Assembly (NCBI GenBank): GCA_039592335.1
Contig: JBDHBX010000003.1
Location: 1-64,000, forward strand
Direction: 5' to 3'
From: WVYX01 sp039592335
GTDB lineage: Bacteria > Gemmatimonadota > Gemmatimonadetes > Gemmatimonadales > GWC2-71-9
Length of the DNA stretch: 64,000 bases
Shown: in pieces, positions 7,951 through 14,639 of the stretch
How positions within the stretch are numbered: position 1 is the stretch's first letter
How the letters are laid out: each line of letters opens with the position of its first letter
The notes under the pieces: model-generated
What the model was told of the DNA's origin: nothing
What the model saw: the letters and a program-made list of their open reading frames with translations, nothing else
The model's database searches: none
Program-made: the position numbers and the translations under genes

Positions 7951-8199
7951 ATGGATGTGCGCGTGTACGGTCCAGGGTGCGCGAACTGCAAACGCCTCGA
8001 GCAGCGGACGCGTGAGGCGCTGGCCAAGCTCGGCCAGCCTGCCGACGTGGCCAAGGTAGAAGAGCTCGGGGAGATCACCGATGCCGGTGTGATGCGAACG
8101 CCCGCGCTCGGCATTGATGGCAAGATCGTGCTCGAGGGCAGAGTGCCCGACGTGCCCGAACTCACGACGATCATCACGACGGTGCTAGCCGAGGGGTGA
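7951..8199 (+). CDS. Small thioredoxin/glutaredoxin-like protein (TM0996/MTH895 type)
   Basis: The 82-residue protein has the redox motif GPGCANC near the N-terminus and the cis-Pro region MRTPALGIDGKIVLEGRVP, both diagnostic of the small thioredoxin family often encoded beside COG0701 permeases. ATG 7951 is preceded by a strong GGAGGTGA at 7937-7944. It probably acts as a cytosolic disulfide reductant for the neighbouring permease or regulator. This partnership is inferred from repeated genomic association. Confidence 0.87.
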   Translation: MDVRVYGPGCANCKRLEQRTREALAKLGQPADVAKVEELGEITDAGVMRTPALGIDGKIVLEGRVPDVPELTTIITTVLAEG

Positions 8200-8208
8200 C
8201 CGCACCAC

Positions 8209-8438
8209 TTGGACATATCTTGGGCATAAACGCCCACAGCCAGACGCAACCAGGCGCAGCTCAACGCAGAACTGCCTGACCGTAGGCCCCTGTCTAGCAG
8301 CCAGATGCAGCTGGACGCAGCCAGACGCAAGGCCCAGGAGCGAACTTGAAAACCGCCGGGCGCAAGCCCTTGGGGGTGGAGCTGCGGCTGCTGACGCAGC
8401 CTCGCTCTGCTTCGCAACGAGTCCCCCCGCCCTCCGTA
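8209..8438 (+). repeat. tRNA-Ser 3'-half attachment-like repeat, copy 3 (interrupted)
   Basis: Third copy. It has TTGGGCATAAAC, three decamers at 8240-8269 (CCAGACGCAA, CCAGGCGCAG, CTCAACGCAG), three at 8301-8330, then the tRNA-Ser(UGA) 3' half from 8345 to 8436. Here about 40 bp are inserted after the variable arm, so the T arm is destroyed. The insertion belongs to the 46-bp segment also found at 4413-4458. The decamer blocks are closer to copy 1 than to copy 2. It bounds the arsR/permease/thioredoxin module on the right. Confidence 0.7.
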
Positions 8439-8443
8439 AGGAC

Positions 8444-8482
8444 CTAGGCCCCGTCAGCCGGGTGGCTTGGCGGGGCCTTGGA
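8444..8482 (+). terminator. Hairpin terminator downstream of tRNA-Ser half copy 3
   Basis: AGGCCCCG and CGGGGCCT form the arms of a long hairpin that ends in TTGG. Partial versions of the same sequence follow copy 1 (1507-1520) and recur at 8946 and 9316. It probably derives from the natural terminator of the donor tRNA-Ser locus. Confidence 0.6.
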
Positions 8483-8527
8483 CATCCTGCACTTCAATCG
8501 GTCGTTTCAAAGCTCCAGGAACATCGT

Positions 8528-8581
8528 TTTGAAGCTTCAGTTGGCCGTTTTGGAGGTTGGAAACGGCGATTTGAAGCTTCA
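8528..8581. repeat. Pair of TTTGAAGCTTCA direct repeats at the duplication junction
   Basis: TTTGAAGCTTCA occurs at 8528-8539 and 8570-8581 and contains the palindrome TTGAAGCTTCAA. Related words (CGTTTCAAAGCTCC at about 8504, CCGTTTTGGAGG at about 8546) lie between and before them. The tract is AT-richer than its surroundings and ends 8 bp before homology to the complete metallo-hydrolase gene begins. Confidence 0.55.
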
Positions 8582-8589
8582 ATTCGTCG

Positions 8590-8922
8590 GCCGTCGCCTA
8601 TCACTTCTTCAACGACTTCGACACCCGTGAGCGTATCGGGCTCGGCATCCGGAGCACGTATGACGGACCGTTGAGCATGGCCAACGACTACATGGTGTGG
8701 AACGTCACCAAGGACGACATTCGGGTGCGCGAGGTCCATGTCAACCCGGACGTGTGGCCGCCGCCCAAGGCCTACCCCAGCCCCGACGTCGACCAGTCAC
8801 AGATGGTGTTCGTGTCCGAGGAGATTGCGTCGCGCAAACTCGTCGAGGCATTCGAGGTGGATCAAGAGATCTACGATCGCATCAACGCTGCGTACGGGAC
8901 GGACTTCACGCTGCGCAGGTAG
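8590..8922 (+). pseudogene. gntH: 5'-truncated duplicate of the GntH-type metallo-hydrolase
   Basis: From AVAYHFFNDFDTRERIGLG to the stop codon, this 111-codon stretch matches residues 319-428 of the gene at 2-1288 with no gap. Changes are mostly synonymous, plus a few conservative substitutions such as D to E and K to E. The whole catalytic MBL core is missing, and upstream sequence is the repeat tract at 8528-8581. An internal ATG at 8671 could start an 83-residue peptide, but it would carry no catalytic residues, so I treat it as a remnant. Confidence 0.82.
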
Positions 8923-8945
8923 TCGCCCACCCTGCGCGGGGGCTT

Positions 8946-8985
8946 AAGCCCCGTCAGCCGTCAGGCTGGCGGGGCTTTGTCTTTG
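8946..8985 (+). terminator. Rho-independent terminator
   Basis: AAGCCCCGTCAGCC-gtca-GGCTGGCGGGGCTT forms a long stem followed by TGTCTTTGT. It would end transcription of the truncated metallo-hydrolase gene. It is a closer match to the hairpin at 8444 than chance would allow, suggesting that both descend from one terminator. Confidence 0.75.
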
Positions 8986-9009
8986 TCAAAGTGCATAGGC
9001 CAGCCCGAG

Positions 9010-9225
9010 TCACGCCAATTGGGCGCGTCCCCGGGGCTCGGGAATCGGGCGACCAAGCTCACGCGCGGTGGCGATCCATTGGTCGATGACCACCTCGACG
9101 CTGGCCAGCGCCTCCTGGTACGTCGAGCCGTCGGCCACACAGCCAGGCAACTCGGGCACCGCAGCGATCACGGCGCGCTCCGTGTCACTCCAATACAGTA
9201 CGATCTCGTAGCGGTGCCTGCTCAC
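9010..9225 (-). CDS. HicB-family antitoxin-like protein
   Basis: The 71-residue protein has the HicB partial RNase-H-like fold signature: YEIVLYWSDTERAVIAAVPELPGCVADGSTYQEALASV, then an amphipathic helix ending in GRPIPEP. HicB normally neutralises the mRNA-cleaving HicA toxin and represses its own operon. No HicA is visible on either side, so this is an orphan or solitary regulator. Start GTG 9225 overlaps the stop of a 21-codon ORF and is preceded by AGGAGG 8 nt upstream. Confidence 0.82.
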   Translation of the reverse strand: MSRHRYEIVLYWSDTERAVIAAVPELPGCVADGSTYQEALASVEVVIDQWIATARELGRPIPEPRGRAQLA

Positions 9226-9287
9226 AGAGCGTTCCTCCTCTCGAGCCGGTAGTGACGGATCACGTTTCCGTCGATGTGAAGCTTCAT
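9222..9287 (-). CDS. Possible 21-residue leader peptide overlapping the HicB-like gene
   Basis: ATG 9287 opens a frame encoding MKLHIDGNVIRHYRLERRNAL. Its TGA overlaps the GTG of the HicB-like gene as GTGA, and the AGGAGG of the latter lies inside it. It may couple translation or be the remnant of a larger lost partner (the DGNVIRHYRL pattern recalls the first helix of Xre-type HTH proteins). Too short to assign a function. Confidence 0.35.
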   Translation of the reverse strand: MKLHIDGNVIRHYRLERRNAL

Positions 9288-9422
9288 CTCGTTACACTAC
9301 CCCTGCCCTCCGCAGGAAACCAGGCCACATCAACTGTCAAACTGGCGGGGCTTTGTACCGCCCTCCACATTGGCATCCGAGGACACAAGCGCGCCCTCGC
9401 TTGAACGCCTGAGGAGGAGAGC

Positions 9423-9665
9423 ATGAACATCGGACTCACGCGCGAGTTTCTGCTGTGGTGTACGATCATCAACTTCGGAATACTGATGGTGTGGTGGCTG
9501 TTCTTCGTGGTTGCGCGCGATTGGATGCATCGCTTCCACGGTAAGTGGTTCCGTCTGTCCGATGAGCGGTTCGACGCCGCACACTACACCGGGATGGCGG
9601 TCTTCAAGATAGGAATCATTCTGTTCAACCTGGTGCCCCTCGTGGTTCTGTACATAGTGGGCTGA
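9423..9665 (+). CDS. DUF6868-type small membrane protein
   Basis: This 80-residue protein has two hydrophobic helices (about 9-30 and 59-79) separated by the charged stretch ARDWMHRFHGKWFRLSDERFD. The WCTIINFGIL start and ILFNLVPLVVLYIVG end match DUF6868 proteins of unknown function. A GGAGGAGAG ribosome-binding site lies just before the ATG. Upstream 9316-9356 holds a degenerate copy of the GCCCCG hairpin seen at 8946. Confidence 0.78.
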   Translation: MNIGLTREFLLWCTIINFGILMVWWLFFVVARDWMHRFHGKWFRLSDERFDAAHYTGMAVFKIGIILFNLVPLVVLYIVG

Positions 9666-9809
9666 AGAGAGCGCGACGGAGCCGGAAATGCGGTTCGCCA
9701 GGACCGGCACACTCGGGCTCCGATCCGCGCGTTCCGCCGGCGAGACTGCGGCGACGTGACGCGGACTCGGGTGCAAGGGTATCCCTGGCAGACACATTCT
9801 GGAGTCACC

Positions 9810-10181
9810 ATGCGTGCTGCCGTGGCCGCCCTCGCGGCAACCCTTTACGTGGCAGCCGTCGCCTGCACCGAGGCGGCCGCACCCGACGCCGGCCGGTTCA
9901 CAGCCAGCCTCCGGGGTGACACCCTCCTGCTGCACAACGGCACCGACGCACCGGTCCACCACGCGGTGTCCGACGTGGAGGACCCCAACACCATCCTCTG
10001 GCTGCTCTGCGCCGGTCCCGACTGCCCCAGCCTCGCCGCCGGAGCGGACACGACCCAGCTCCTCCCCACGGTCTGGTTCGACCCGCACGCACCACTGTTC
10101 CTACACTGGTGGCACGCCGCCCGGGTCGGTGCAGGGGGCTTCCGTCCGGACCGCCTCCGCACCATCGAATTGAGGCGTTAG
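9810..10181 (+). CDS. Small secreted lipoprotein, unknown function
   Basis: From ATG 9810 (GGAG 6 nt upstream) the 123-residue product has a lipoprotein-like signal (MRAAVAALAATLYVAAVAC). A mature domain follows with a Ser/Thr-rich beta pattern, two paired cysteines (LLCAGPDCPSL) and a Trp/His-rich stretch (LFLHWWHAARVG). No family was recognised. An upstream in-frame start at 9756 would place basic residues before the signal and is less likely. A cell-surface binding role is only a guess. Confidence 0.6.
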   Translation: MRAAVAALAATLYVAAVACTEAAAPDAGRFTASLRGDTLLLHNGTDAPVHHAVSDVEDPNTILWLLCAGPDCPSLAAGADTTQLLPTVWFDPHAPLFLHWWHAARVGAGGFRPDRLRTIELRR

Positions 10182-10260
10182 AGGCTAGCCCGTTCGCCAG
10201 CCCATAAGTAGTCCATTCACTGCAGTTAGCGCGAACCGGCGCGACAGGCTCCGATAGCCG

Positions 10261-10276
10261 TGTGACACACGTCACT
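10261..10276. promoter_or_regulatory. CRP/FNR-family-like binding site
   Basis: TGTGA-N6-TCACT, one base from the symmetrical CRP consensus TGTGA-N6-TCACA, lies 63 bp upstream of the trypsin-like protease start codon. The position suits an activator site. No CRP-family regulator gene is in the window, so the assignment rests on the sequence match alone. Confidence 0.45.
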
Positions 10277-10338
10277 TGCCGGACCGGGGCCGGCGCGGCA
10301 TGCTGCCCCCAAGAGTCTGCCTCAACTGGGAGCGCGTT

Positions 10339-12102
10339 ATGAGATCCCTCCGCACCTTCCGGCGCGTGCTCGCTCTGACTGCCGTGGCACTCGGTGCCAG
10401 CCTGTGGTTCGGCTGTGGGGACCGCGCCGAGGACCCCCTGACCGGCCCGGAGCTCAGCGTGCAGGCGCGGTCGGACGTCGCCGCCGCGATCAGGGCCCAA
10501 GAGCGGCACACGCCGGCGCTGCTTCGCATCCCCGGAGTCGTCGGCACCGCGGTGGGCCTCAGGCCCAACGGGCAGCCCGCCGTGCAGATCCTGCTCGAGC
10601 GCGCGCACGTGGGCATTCCGGCACACCTCGACGGCGTGCCCGTGGTGGCCAGAGTCACCGGCCGCTTCGTCGCCTTCAGCGATCCCACCGGGCGGCAGCG
10701 ACCGGCGCCGGTGGGATTCTCCGTGGGGCACCCGGACATCACGGCCGGCACGATCGGTGCGCGCGTGAAGGACGCGGCAGGCAATGTGTACGTTCTCAGC
10801 AACAACCACGTGCTCGCCGCCAGCAACGATGCCCAGCTCAACGACCCGGCATGGCAACCGGGTGCCCACGACGGCGGCACGTCAGCCGACTCCATCGGCT
10901 ATCTCTGGTCGTTCAAGGTCATCAGGTTCTCCCGCGGGAACAACACGATGGACGCAGCCATCGCCCGGTCGGACGTGACCAATGTCGACAATGCCACCCC
11001 GGCCGACGACGGCTACGGAACGCCGAGCGAGCTGATCTACGGGGACGGGAACGGCGACGGCGTGTTCGACGACAAGACCGCGCTCCTGGGACTCGACGTG
11101 CAGAAGTACGGCCGCACCACGGGGCTCACCCAGGGTACCATCACGGGAGTCAACGCCACCGTGACCGTGTGCTATGAGGGCTATATCATCTGCACGAAGA
11201 GAGCCAAGTTCGTGGACCAGCTCATCATCGAGCCGGGCACCTTCAGTGACGGCGGGGACTCGGGCTCGCTGATCGTCTCCATCGTTGGCAACCACCCGGT
11301 CGGTTTACTCTTCGCGGGGAGCAGCACCCAGACGATCGCGAACCGGATCGACCTGGTACTGAACTACTTCAGCGTCACCGTGGATGGCGGCGCGTCTCCG
11401 CCGCCGCCGCCGCCAGCCCCGCTCACCGACGTGGCCGTCACGAGCGTGAGCGCACCCCCTGAGGTGACGCAGGGCGCCGTAGTGGACGTGACGGCCACCG
11501 TCCAGAACGTGGGCAACCAGGACGTGACCGCCAGCTTCGACGTGACCCTGCGCGACGAGACCGACGCCGTCGCCATCGGCACGCACAGCGTGGCCGGCCT
11601 GGCGGTGGGCGCCACTCAGACCCTGACGTTCAGCTGGAACACCGGCGCCAGCTCGTTCGGCAGTCATACACTCGTGGCGAGCCATGACCTGGCCGACGAC
11701 GATGTCTCCAACAACTCGGCCTCGACCGGGGTCATGGTCACCGACCCGAGCGCCGTGACCTTCATTCACGTCGGCGACCTGGACGGCTGGACGCAGAACG
11801 ACGGGTCTAGGTGGTCGGCCATCGTAGAGGTCGTGGTCCACGACGCGACCCACAGTCCGATCAACGGCGCGACGGTACGGGGCGTGTGGAGCCCGAACGG
11901 TCTCGCCTCCGATGAGTGCACCACGGGCGAGCTCGGCGGGAACGGGACCTGTATCTTCCTGTTCCCCGGCATCCGGAAGAACGTCAAGTCCGTGACGTTT
12001 ACCGTGACCGACGTGACCGGGACGAGCTCGACCTACGGTGCGGGCCTGAACCACGACGTGAACGGTAGCAGCGACGGCACGACGATCACCGTGATCCGGT
12101 AA
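10339..12102 (+). CDS. Trypsin-like serine protease with CARDB domain, probable lipoprotein
   Basis: The 587-residue product starts at ATG 10339, directly followed by a signal that ends near Cys26. Residues 64-112 form a small domain (IPGVVGTAVGL to VTGRF) that recurs as a stand-alone protein in the next gene. A chymotrypsin-fold domain follows with a plausible triad: His157 in SNNHVLA, Asp205 in NTMDAAIA and Ser308 in GGDSGSL. After a poly-Pro linker comes a CARDB-type Ig domain (about 375-475) and a beta-rich tail. It probably acts at the outer surface or periplasm. Using the farther upstream GTG 10276 would disrupt the signal peptide. Confidence 0.82.
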   Translation: MRSLRTFRRVLALTAVALGASLWFGCGDRAEDPLTGPELSVQARSDVAAAIRAQERHTPALLRIPGVVGTAVGLRPNGQPAVQILLERAHVGIPAHLDGVPVVARVTGRFVAFSDPTGRQRPAPVGFSVGHPDITAGTIGARVKDAAGNVYVLSNNHVLAASNDAQLNDPAWQPGAHDGGTSADSIGYLWSFKVIRFSRGNNTMDAAIARSDVTNVDNATPADDGYGTPSELIYGDGNGDGVFDDKTALLGLDVQKYGRTTGLTQGTITGVNATVTVCYEGYIICTKRAKFVDQLIIEPGTFSDGGDSGSLIVSIVGNHPVGLLFAGSSTQTIANRIDLVLNYFSVTVDGGASPPPPPPAPLTDVAVTSVSAPPEVTQGAVVDVTATVQNVGNQDVTASFDVTLRDETDAVAIGTHSVAGLAVGATQTLTFSWNTGASSFGSHTLVASHDLADDDVSNNSASTGVMVTDPSAVTFIHVGDLDGWTQNDGSRWSAIVEVVVHDATHSPINGATVRGVWSPNGLASDECTTGELGGNGTCIFLFPGIRKNVKSVTFTVTDVTGTSSTYGAGLNHDVNGSSDGTTITVIR

Positions 12103-12118
12103 GCCAACTACCTGGGTA

Positions 12119-12144
12119 CCCGACCGGACCTCGGTCCGGTCGGG
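12119..12144. terminator. Strong inter-gene hairpin without T-tract
   Basis: CCCGACCGGACC and GGTCCGGTCGGG are perfect complements (11 bp with a 4-nt loop). The hairpin sits between the protease stop codon and the next start at 12156. No T-run follows, so it may protect the protease mRNA end or attenuate rather than terminate. Confidence 0.5.
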
Positions 12145-12155
12145 CGGCCTGTCCA

Positions 12156-12473
12156 ATGACAGCCCCGAGTTCTCACCTCGTCACGGCGCTCTTGCTCACC
12201 GCCCTCGCCGTGGGGTGCGGGGGCCAGTCGGCGTCCGAGGAGGAGACGGCAGTGCCCAGCAAAACAATCGAAGATGTCCTTGCGGCGCACACCGACTCTC
12301 TCATGGCCTTGCCGGGCGTGGTAGGTACCGCGATCGGCCTGTGCGACGGCACTCCGTGCATCCGGGTGTTCCTCGCGGAGGCGAGTGACGCGGAGCGCCG
12401 CAGGATCCCCCAGCAGCTCGAAGGCTACCGGGTCCGCACCGAGGTGACTGGAGAGATCCGACCGCGGCCGTAA
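12156..12473 (+). CDS. Stand-alone paralogue of the protease N-terminal domain, lipoprotein
   Basis: The 105-residue product has a lipoprotein signal (LLLTALAVGC, Cys21). Residues 53-104 read LPGVVGTAIGLCDG, then IRVFLAEA, IPQQLEGYRVRTEVTGEI. The preceding protease has the same pattern before its catalytic domain (IPGVVGTAVGL, IPAHLDGVPVVARVTG). A domain that is both N-terminal to a protease and encoded alone beside it behaves like a propeptide/inhibitor pair. That role is inference; no known inhibitor family was recognised. Confidence 0.68.
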   Translation: MTAPSSHLVTALLLTALAVGCGGQSASEEETAVPSKTIEDVLAAHTDSLMALPGVVGTAIGLCDGTPCIRVFLAEASDAERRRIPQQLEGYRVRTEVTGEIRPRP

Positions 12474-12501
12474 GGACGAACAGGGTGGGCGCGGCTCCCT
12501 C

Positions 12502-13152
12502 TCAGACCGCCTCCTCCCGCCCAAACACCGCCACCTGCCAGAACGGCGTGTCGTGGAGGCTGTGCTGGCGAAACCCCGCTGCCTCGATCAGCTCATGCAT
12601 GCGCCCCGGTGGGTGGACGAACACGCGGAAGGCGCTGCGTACCACCCAGCGCGACAGATTGATCGCCGCGAGCATCCACCGCACGAACCATCGGTCGCGC
12701 GGATAGCTGAGCACCAGCAGCTTATTGGCTCTGGAGGTGGCAGACTGCAGGAGCGCGTCGCAGTCAGGGTAGCAGCACACCACGCGGTCGAGCGTGACCG
12801 CATCCGCTGCCGGCAGCTCGGCCGCGACGTCCACGAAGTCACCCTGCACGAAGCGAATCCGGTCTGTGTGTCCGCGCCGGGCCGCCTCCGCCTTGGCCGC
12901 CGCCAGGTAGGCCGGCGCCGCGTCCACCAGGGTTGCCTCGCTCACGCCGTCCGCAAGCAGCTCGTGCACGATGACCCCGATCCCTCCGCCGACGTCCAGC
13001 AGCGAGCCGGTCCTCGCCTCGTGCCTCTCGAGTGCCTCGAGGATGGTCCGGGTGGTGCCGTCGGGACCCTTGCGGCGGTAGCGCCGCATGTCCCGCTTGG
13101 CGAAGCCCTCGTCGAATACGCGCCGGGCGTCCTGGCAGTGGCAACAGGTCAT
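12502..13152 (-). CDS. Class I SAM-dependent methyltransferase
   Basis: The 216-residue protein starts at ATG 13152 with an AGGAG site 7 nt upstream. An earlier start at 13212 adds a sequence without conserved features. It has an N-terminal CCHC cysteine/histidine cluster, the SAM-binding motif SLLDVGGGIGVI, acidic motif II (VDAAP), QGDFVDVA, and VTLDRVVCCYPDC. The fold and LDRVVCCYPD pattern recall magnesium-protoporphyrin methyltransferase-like enzymes, but no pigment genes are present. It is convergent to the preceding lipoprotein gene and divergent from the chalcone-isomerase-like gene. Confidence 0.8.
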   Translation of the reverse strand: MTCCHCQDARRVFDEGFAKRDMRRYRRKGPDGTTRTILEALERHEARTGSLLDVGGGIGVIVHELLADGVSEATLVDAAPAYLAAAKAEAARRGHTDRIRFVQGDFVDVAAELPAADAVTLDRVVCCYPDCDALLQSATSRANKLLVLSYPRDRWFVRWMLAAINLSRWVVRSAFRVFVHPPGRMHELIEAAGFRQHSLHDTPFWQVAVFGREEAV

Positions 13153-13263
13153 GGATACGCTCCTGCCTGATAATCTCCCCTTCCCGAGGGTCCCGCCAGG
13201 CGGCATTGCCAACCTCCGACCAGGTGGCCATTCTATCCCCTTGCACTCACTTCGGAGCCAACC

Positions 13264-13950
13264 ATGAAGCGAGCTCTCTCTGTCCTGATACTGCTGGCCT
13301 GGGTGGCCGGCACGCTGGGCGCCCAGGTGGCCATGACCACCGAGCCGCAGAGTGGCGTGGCCTTCCCCATGGAGATCACCGCCGTGGGCGGTGACGGAAC
13401 CCAGGCGCTCACCGGCACGGGGATCCGCACCAAGACCTTCCTCAAGGTGAAGGTCTATGCGTTCGGGGTCTACGTGAACCCGACCATGGCCAGCGCCGCG
13501 CTCAGCGGCTATGCCGGCAAGTCGTTCCGCGACCTGTCTGACGACCAGGGATTCTACGACCGTGTGCTGCAGATGGACTTCCCCATGACGCTGCGGCTCG
13601 TCATGACCCGCAACGTGGGCGGCGACGACATGGCCGACGCCTTCGACGGGGCGCTGCGACCCAGGGTGCAGCGCGCGGCCGCCGAGATGAACATGCCCGG
13701 GGGCGAGCAGGCACTGGAGCAGTTCCGCGGCTACTTCAGCGTCGAGGAGATGACTGACCGCTCAGAGCTGCTGTTCACCTGCGCCGACGGCACACTCAAC
13801 ACCTCGGTGAAGGGCGTACTGCAGGCACCGATCGCCTCCGCTGCCCTGTGCTGGGCGCTGTTCGACGTCTACCTGGGGAAGGACCCGATCTCCAAGGGCG
13901 GGAAGCGCACCGCGGTGATGAACTTCCCGCAGATTCTGGGCAGCGAGTAG
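13264..13950 (+). CDS. Secreted chalcone isomerase-like protein
   Basis: The 228-residue product has a cleavable signal (cut near LGAQ, residue 20). The fold signature follows: GTGIRTKTFLKVKVYAFGVYV, LQMDFPMTLRLVMTRNV, then GVLQAPIASAALCWALFDVYLG. Bacterial members lack the plant flavonoid context and their role is unknown; some relatives bind fatty acids. Located immediately upstream of tRNA-Ser(GCU), with no gene partner evident. Confidence 0.85.
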   Translation: MKRALSVLILLAWVAGTLGAQVAMTTEPQSGVAFPMEITAVGGDGTQALTGTGIRTKTFLKVKVYAFGVYVNPTMASAALSGYAGKSFRDLSDDQGFYDRVLQMDFPMTLRLVMTRNVGGDDMADAFDGALRPRVQRAAAEMNMPGGEQALEQFRGYFSVEEMTDRSELLFTCADGTLNTSVKGVLQAPIASAALCWALFDVYLGKDPISKGGKRTAVMNFPQILGSE

Positions 13951-14041
13951 CCGGACGGGTTGAGTTTGCGGCCCGGCCCGGCCACATTTCGGGCCGCGGG
14001 GCGGGACCGGCGGGGTGGTGAGCCGCCGGTCCGGCCCGTTT

Positions 14042-14131
14042 GGAGAGGTGGCCGAGAGGCTGAAGGCGGCGGTTTGCTAAACCGTTATAGGGTTCAAAGC
14101 CCTATCGGGGGTTCGAATCCCCCCCTCTCCG
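14042..14131 (+). tRNA. tRNA-Ser(GCU)
   Basis: GGAGAGG pairs with CCTCTCC, with discriminator G. The D arm reads GGCCGAGAGGCTGAAGGC. The anticodon loop TTGCTAA has anticodon GCT, read as GCU (serine AGC/AGU). A long class II variable arm and T arm GGGGGTTCGAATCCCCC follow. Length is 90 nt without CCA. The tRNA is intact, unlike the tRNA-Ser halves at 1447, 4355 and 8345, which come from a UGA isoacceptor. Confidence 0.97.
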
Positions 14132-14146
14132 TGCCCCCGGCAAGAA

Positions 14147-14187
14147 GAGAGCCCCGAGCGCTGCACGCTCGGGGCTCTTCTCGTTCT
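14147..14187 (+). terminator. Rho-independent terminator of tRNA-Ser(GCU)
   Basis: AGAGCCCCGAGCG-ctgca-CGCTCGGGGCTCT is a perfect 13-bp stem with a 5-nt loop. It begins 16 nt after the tRNA end and is followed by TCTCGTTCT. Confidence 0.88.
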
Positions 14188-14389
14188 AACGCTTCGGGCG
14201 CTTGCCCGGCGGCCGCAGCTTCGGATCGGGCCACGTCGAGCAGCCCGGATCGGGCGGTCTCGGCGGCTCCGGATCGCGCGGCAGATCGGGGGTGCACGGC
14301 GGCTTGGGGAACGGTGACCGAGCACCGTCCCTTGGCCTGCGGTGTCCCCGCTGACTGACGTGCTTCAGGATCTCATCCCAGATCCACAT
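14186..14389 (-). CDS. Small Pro/Arg-rich hypothetical protein
   Basis: From ATG 14389 (GGAG 5 nt upstream) the frame encodes 67 residues. An N-terminal hydrophobic/aromatic start (MWIWDEILKHVSQRG) is followed by a Pro/Arg-rich tail ending in GKRPKR. No family recognised. The ribosome-binding site argues that it is real; the low-complexity tail argues for caution. Confidence 0.35.
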   Translation of the reverse strand: MWIWDEILKHVSQRGHRRPRDGARSPFPKPPCTPDLPRDPEPPRPPDPGCSTWPDPKLRPPGKRPKR

Positions 14390-14639
14390 GGCTGCTCCGA
14401 CGCTTGGCGTGCCCTCCACCCTACGAGATGAATAGCCCTCCCGTTTCGTGGGCGGTAGGCCGCGGCCGGAACCCTACGGCGTCTGGACCCGGAAGTCCAG
14501 CGCCCCGCTCGTGCCGGAGAACTCGACCAGAATGGTCCAGTTCCCGGTCGTGCCGGCGTCGCAGCCGACCCGCGGCTGCCTCAGGGCACGCCGGTGCCCT
14601 GCACTTTTCGCGCGGCGGCTCGCGAGTAACTTCCTTGCC

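Noticed and set aside
8462..8674. Short plus-strand frame before the truncated metallo-hydrolase
   Set aside because: It crosses the repeat tract and reads the duplicate out of frame.
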